A DNA stretch of 7,477 bases, from assembly GCA_005793785.1 (NCBI GenBank), contig SXPW01000137.1, forward strand, positions 1-7,477. Reading direction: 5' to 3'. The DNA comes from Actinomycetota bacterium (GTDB lineage Bacteria > Actinomycetota > Acidimicrobiia > Acidimicrobiales > Ilumatobacteraceae). The translations under genes and the position numbers were made by a program. Positions 5,523 to 7,477 of the stretch are shown one piece after another (positions within the stretch are counted from its first letter, which is position 1; each line of letters begins with the position of its first letter). The notes under the pieces are model-generated. The model did no database searches. It was given only the letters and a program-made list of their open reading frames with translations, and was not told where the DNA came from.

Positions 5523-6872
5523 TCACGGCTTGGGGGTCTCGCGGCGTATGCCACTGAACACCACCGCCACCCGTTCGTCGTCACCGACACGATCACGCAT
5601 CGTGAGCAGTCCGGCCAATCCTGCTGCTCCGGTGGGACTCACATCGATCGTGGTCGTACGGTGCGCCAGTTCGTATGCCTCGCGAACACGTTGCTCGGGC
5701 GCCACCACCGGGTGTCCGCCACTGGTGCGCATCGCGCGACACACCGAGACCCAGTCGTAGGTCTCGTCGTCGAGAATCCCGTCGGCAAAGGAGGTGGGCT
5801 TGTCGGGCCACGGTTGCATGCACGCGTCCCAGTGCGCGGCAGCCGCGGACATCGTGGCGAACGATGTGCTTTCGTTCCACGCCCGTGACAACGGCGCGCA
5901 ACCTTCGGCTTGTACCGCGTGCAATGCTGCGCGCGTACCGCCGGCGTGGAAACCTTCCGCGAGGCATGCCGCAAATGCACCACCACCGGTCTGCACGAAG
6001 AGTCGAGCGATGAGGGGCGGCTCCATGTGTTCGGCGACGTACGCCATTTCCCAGCCGATCGTGCGACCGCCGTCGAGACACCAGGCATTCTCGGGTCCTT
6101 GCACGCCGAACGGTACGGCCCCGGCGGCAACCGACTCTCGAAATCGAAACACGCACGGATCACCTGCGGGGTCGCTCGATTTTCGCGGGCAATGCTGCAC
6201 GTCGGCACCGAGCGTTCGCAATCGGGTGACGAGTTGCTCGTCGGCCCACTCGGGGACGAAGACCTGGATGTTCCAGTCCACGGCGCGTGCCAACGTGCTC
6301 GCGGCGAATGCTGCATTGCCACAAGAAGCGATCGCCAACGGCGGACGGTTACCGATCGGCCACGGCGCCAGACCGAGTCGTTCGACTGCGACCAGATGAA
6401 GCAATTCGGTGAAGAGGTGGCGGGATTTTTGCGAACCGGCCACGTTGTGCGTTTCGTCCTTCACCCACACGCCACCCGACTCGGAGAACCCGAGTGCGGT
6501 CGACAACGCATCGGCTCGCGCGAACGGCGTGAACACGAATCCCGTACCCGCCACCGTGGCGATGCGAGCGTCCAATTCGGAGATGAGCGCGTCACGGGTC
6601 GTCTCATCCATGCCGTGAGCGTGCACGAATGCATCCCACGCGAGATACCGACGAAACGCAATGAACGGATTGGCGTGTTTGGTCCGTCGCAGCGGCGCAA
6701 CGTCGCTCTCGATGAGTAGCACGTGGTGTCGGTCGTCGCCGCGAGCATTGGGACAGCGCCATGACAACGCAGCGTCGACGCCGACGAACTCGCCGCAGGC
6801 GGCGCACCGCAAGCCCCGCACGATCGGTGGCGTGGCGCGAGGATTGGCGCGTGGTAGCGGCGAGTGGCTCAT
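5523..6872 (-). CDS. PLP-dependent fold-type II enzyme, threonine-synthase-like, with N-terminal zinc-ribbon remnant
   Basis: Pyridoxal-phosphate enzyme of the tryptophan-synthase-beta fold; substrate unknown. It has 449 residues from the ATG at 6872; GTG at 6875 is directly upstream, but the ATG is better spaced from AGGCG. The N-terminus has a zinc-ribbon-like start, C23-x2-C26 and then C40, but the usual fourth cysteine is missing; H49 and H50 are nearby. The core holds VKDETHNVAGSQKSRHL (137-153), with K149 the predicted Schiff-base lysine. SCGNAAFAAS (183-192) contains the asparagine that contacts the PLP ring. QTGGGAF (294-300) is the glycine loop for the PLP phosphate, and VSPTGAAGLAGL (411-422) carries S412, placed to bind the pyridine nitrogen. 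True threonine synthase, cysteate synthase or an ammonia-lyase are alternatives. The GSQKSRHL form of the lysine motif differs from the GSFKDR of housekeeping threonine synthases, so I give no gene symbol. It follows another PLP gene on the same transcript. Confidence 0.85.
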   Translation of the reverse strand: MSHSPLPRANPRATPPIVRGLRCAACGEFVGVDAALSWRCPNARGDDRHHVLLIESDVAPLRRTKHANPFIAFRRYLAWDAFVHAHGMDETTRDALISELDARIATVAGTGFVFTPFARADALSTALGFSESGGVWVKDETHNVAGSQKSRHLFTELLHLVAVERLGLAPWPIGNRPPLAIASCGNAAFAASTLARAVDWNIQVFVPEWADEQLVTRLRTLGADVQHCPRKSSDPAGDPCVFRFRESVAAGAVPFGVQGPENAWCLDGGRTIGWEMAYVAEHMEPPLIARLFVQTGGGAFAACLAEGFHAGGTRAALHAVQAEGCAPLSRAWNESTSFATMSAAAAHWDACMQPWPDKPTSFADGILDDETYDWVSVCRAMRTSGGHPVVAPEQRVREAYELAHRTTTIDVSPTGAAGLAGLLTMRDRVGDDERVAVVFSGIRRETPKP

Positions 6873-6883
6873 CACGCCTGCAC

Positions 6884-6895
6884 GAGCACGTGCTC
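6884..6895. repeat. 12-bp perfect palindrome GAGCACGTGCTC between the two PLP genes
   Basis: A perfect inverted repeat without spacer, centred on CACGTG. It overlaps the last two bases of the upstream PLP gene's stop codon and lies 11 bases before the downstream ATG at 6872. It could be a dimeric regulator site or a small mRNA structure near the ribosome site, or chance in GC-rich DNA. No second copy was noticed in the window. Confidence 0.55.
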
Positions 6896-7477
6896 AGCCG
6901 GCAACGCGACGATTGAACTCGTCGATCATTGCGTCCCATGCCGGAACGAATCGTCGCAGATCGCGCCAGAACGACTGCGAACGACGCGCCTCGAACACGT
7001 CGACCGGCGTGCCTTGCTGCTCCACCCAGGTGTAGTAACCGAGGTTGAACACGCGGTTGCGATCGCGTTCGTCGCAGTCGAGCATGTGATCGGTGGTCAC
7101 CGCACCGAGATGCTCGGCGAAGACCTCGGCGGCGTCCGTCGTGGAGAATCCACCCCCGAAACGTTTGGCGAGGGTCTTGCGCCGCTCACTCGGATACAAG
7201 TCGGCGCCGTCGGTCGCGATGGTGATGAGCGCATCGTTGGCGCCGTAGCCGCGCAATTTGGCGACCTTGATGGCGGCGATCACGTTGGCGATCGCCGAGA
7301 AGCCGAAGTGCTTCAGCACGTGCAACACGTCCTCGGTGACGCCCTTTCGTTCGTGCAGGTAGCGCAGTCCCTCGTCGGTGTTGAACAGCACGTCGAGCTC
7401 GTCGGTTGCCCGATCGGACACGTCGATGACGAGGTCGGTGTTCATGACGTTGTGGATGAGGGGAATGTGCTTGTCGC
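6894..7477 (-). CDS. PLP-dependent cysteine-synthase/CBS-like protein (subunit beta type), C-terminal part only
   Basis: The 5' end is off the right edge. The frame is open to the last base and continues upstream of the ATG at 7445 as DKHIPLIHNV, so that ATG is internal. 193 residues are visible. DKHIPLIHNVMNTD, followed by GFSAIANVIAAIKVAKLRG and ALITIATDGADLYPSE, recalls the C-terminal half of fold-type II PLP proteins annotated as pyridoxal-5'-phosphate-dependent protein subunit beta (cysteine synthase / cystathionine beta-synthase relatives). In that reading SAIANVIAAIKVAK is the segment near the PLP pyridine nitrogen. The tail of about 75 residues (RVFNLGYYTWVEQQGTPVDV, then WRDLRRFVPAWDAMIDEFN) extends beyond a plain cysteine synthase. 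The catalytic lysine is outside the window, so the assignment rests on recall of the family pattern. The stop is 18-21 bp before the next PLP gene, so the two are probably co-transcribed. Confidence 0.62.
   Translation of the reverse strand, partial: DKHIPLIHNVMNTDLVIDVSDRATDELDVLFNTDEGLRYLHERKGVTEDVLHVLKHFGFSAIANVIAAIKVAKLRGYGANDALITIATDGADLYPSERRKTLAKRFGGGFSTTDAAEVFAEHLGAVTTDHMLDCDERDRNRVFNLGYYTWVEQQGTPVDVFEARRSQSFWRDLRRFVPAWDAMIDEFNRRVAG

Noticed and set aside
5910..6719. Plus-strand open frame of 269 codons over the PLP enzyme gene
   Set aside because: Shadow of a gene with clear PLP-binding motifs; no domain, no ribosome site of note.

Overview
This is a 7.5-kb piece of a GC-rich chromosome. 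Protein style, GTG starts and gene order point to an actinobacterium. A deep lineage such as the Acidimicrobiia is my guess from the protein sequences, not something the window proves. Coding density is very high: no stretch longer than about 120 bases lacks a gene, and both window edges cut through genes. I see no rRNA, tRNA, CRISPR array, insertion sequence or prophage.

Left part (1-4292), all on the minus strand, transcribed comM -> dprA -> xerC -> sigma factor. It encodes a ComM/YifB AAA+ ATPase, the DprA single-strand DNA/RecA loader, a XerC-type tyrosine recombinase and a FliA/WhiG-class sigma-28 factor whose 3' end lies off the left edge. The genes are 4 bp or 9 bp apart, or overlap as ATGA, so they are almost certainly one operon. 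It matches the conserved actinobacterial block (yraN)-comM-dprA-xerC-whiG. The first three products handle incoming or recombining DNA or resolve chromosomes. The sigma factor is a motility or development regulator that shares the transcript.

Middle (4293-4850). A divergent intergenic region of about 117 bp is followed by one plus-strand gene for a small lipoprotein with a twin-arginine-like signal and a clear lipobox. A hairpin then separates it from the convergent clpP.

Right part (4851-7477), minus strand, transcribed right to left: the C-terminal part of a PLP-dependent, cysteine-synthase-like protein (5' end off the right edge), then a threonine-synthase-like PLP enzyme with an incomplete zinc ribbon, then a single clpP with an intact Ser-His-Asp triad. 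The two fold-type II PLP genes lie 18-21 bp apart and look like a functional pair of unknown substrate.

Most of the window is conserved housekeeping sequence. The points most worth a second look are the PLP enzyme pair, the in-frame 12-bp tandem repeat (IAPP units) inside the DprA Rossmann fold, and the Tat-type lipoprotein beside comM where yraN often sits. I found no convincing evidence of an undescribed defence or mobile system.
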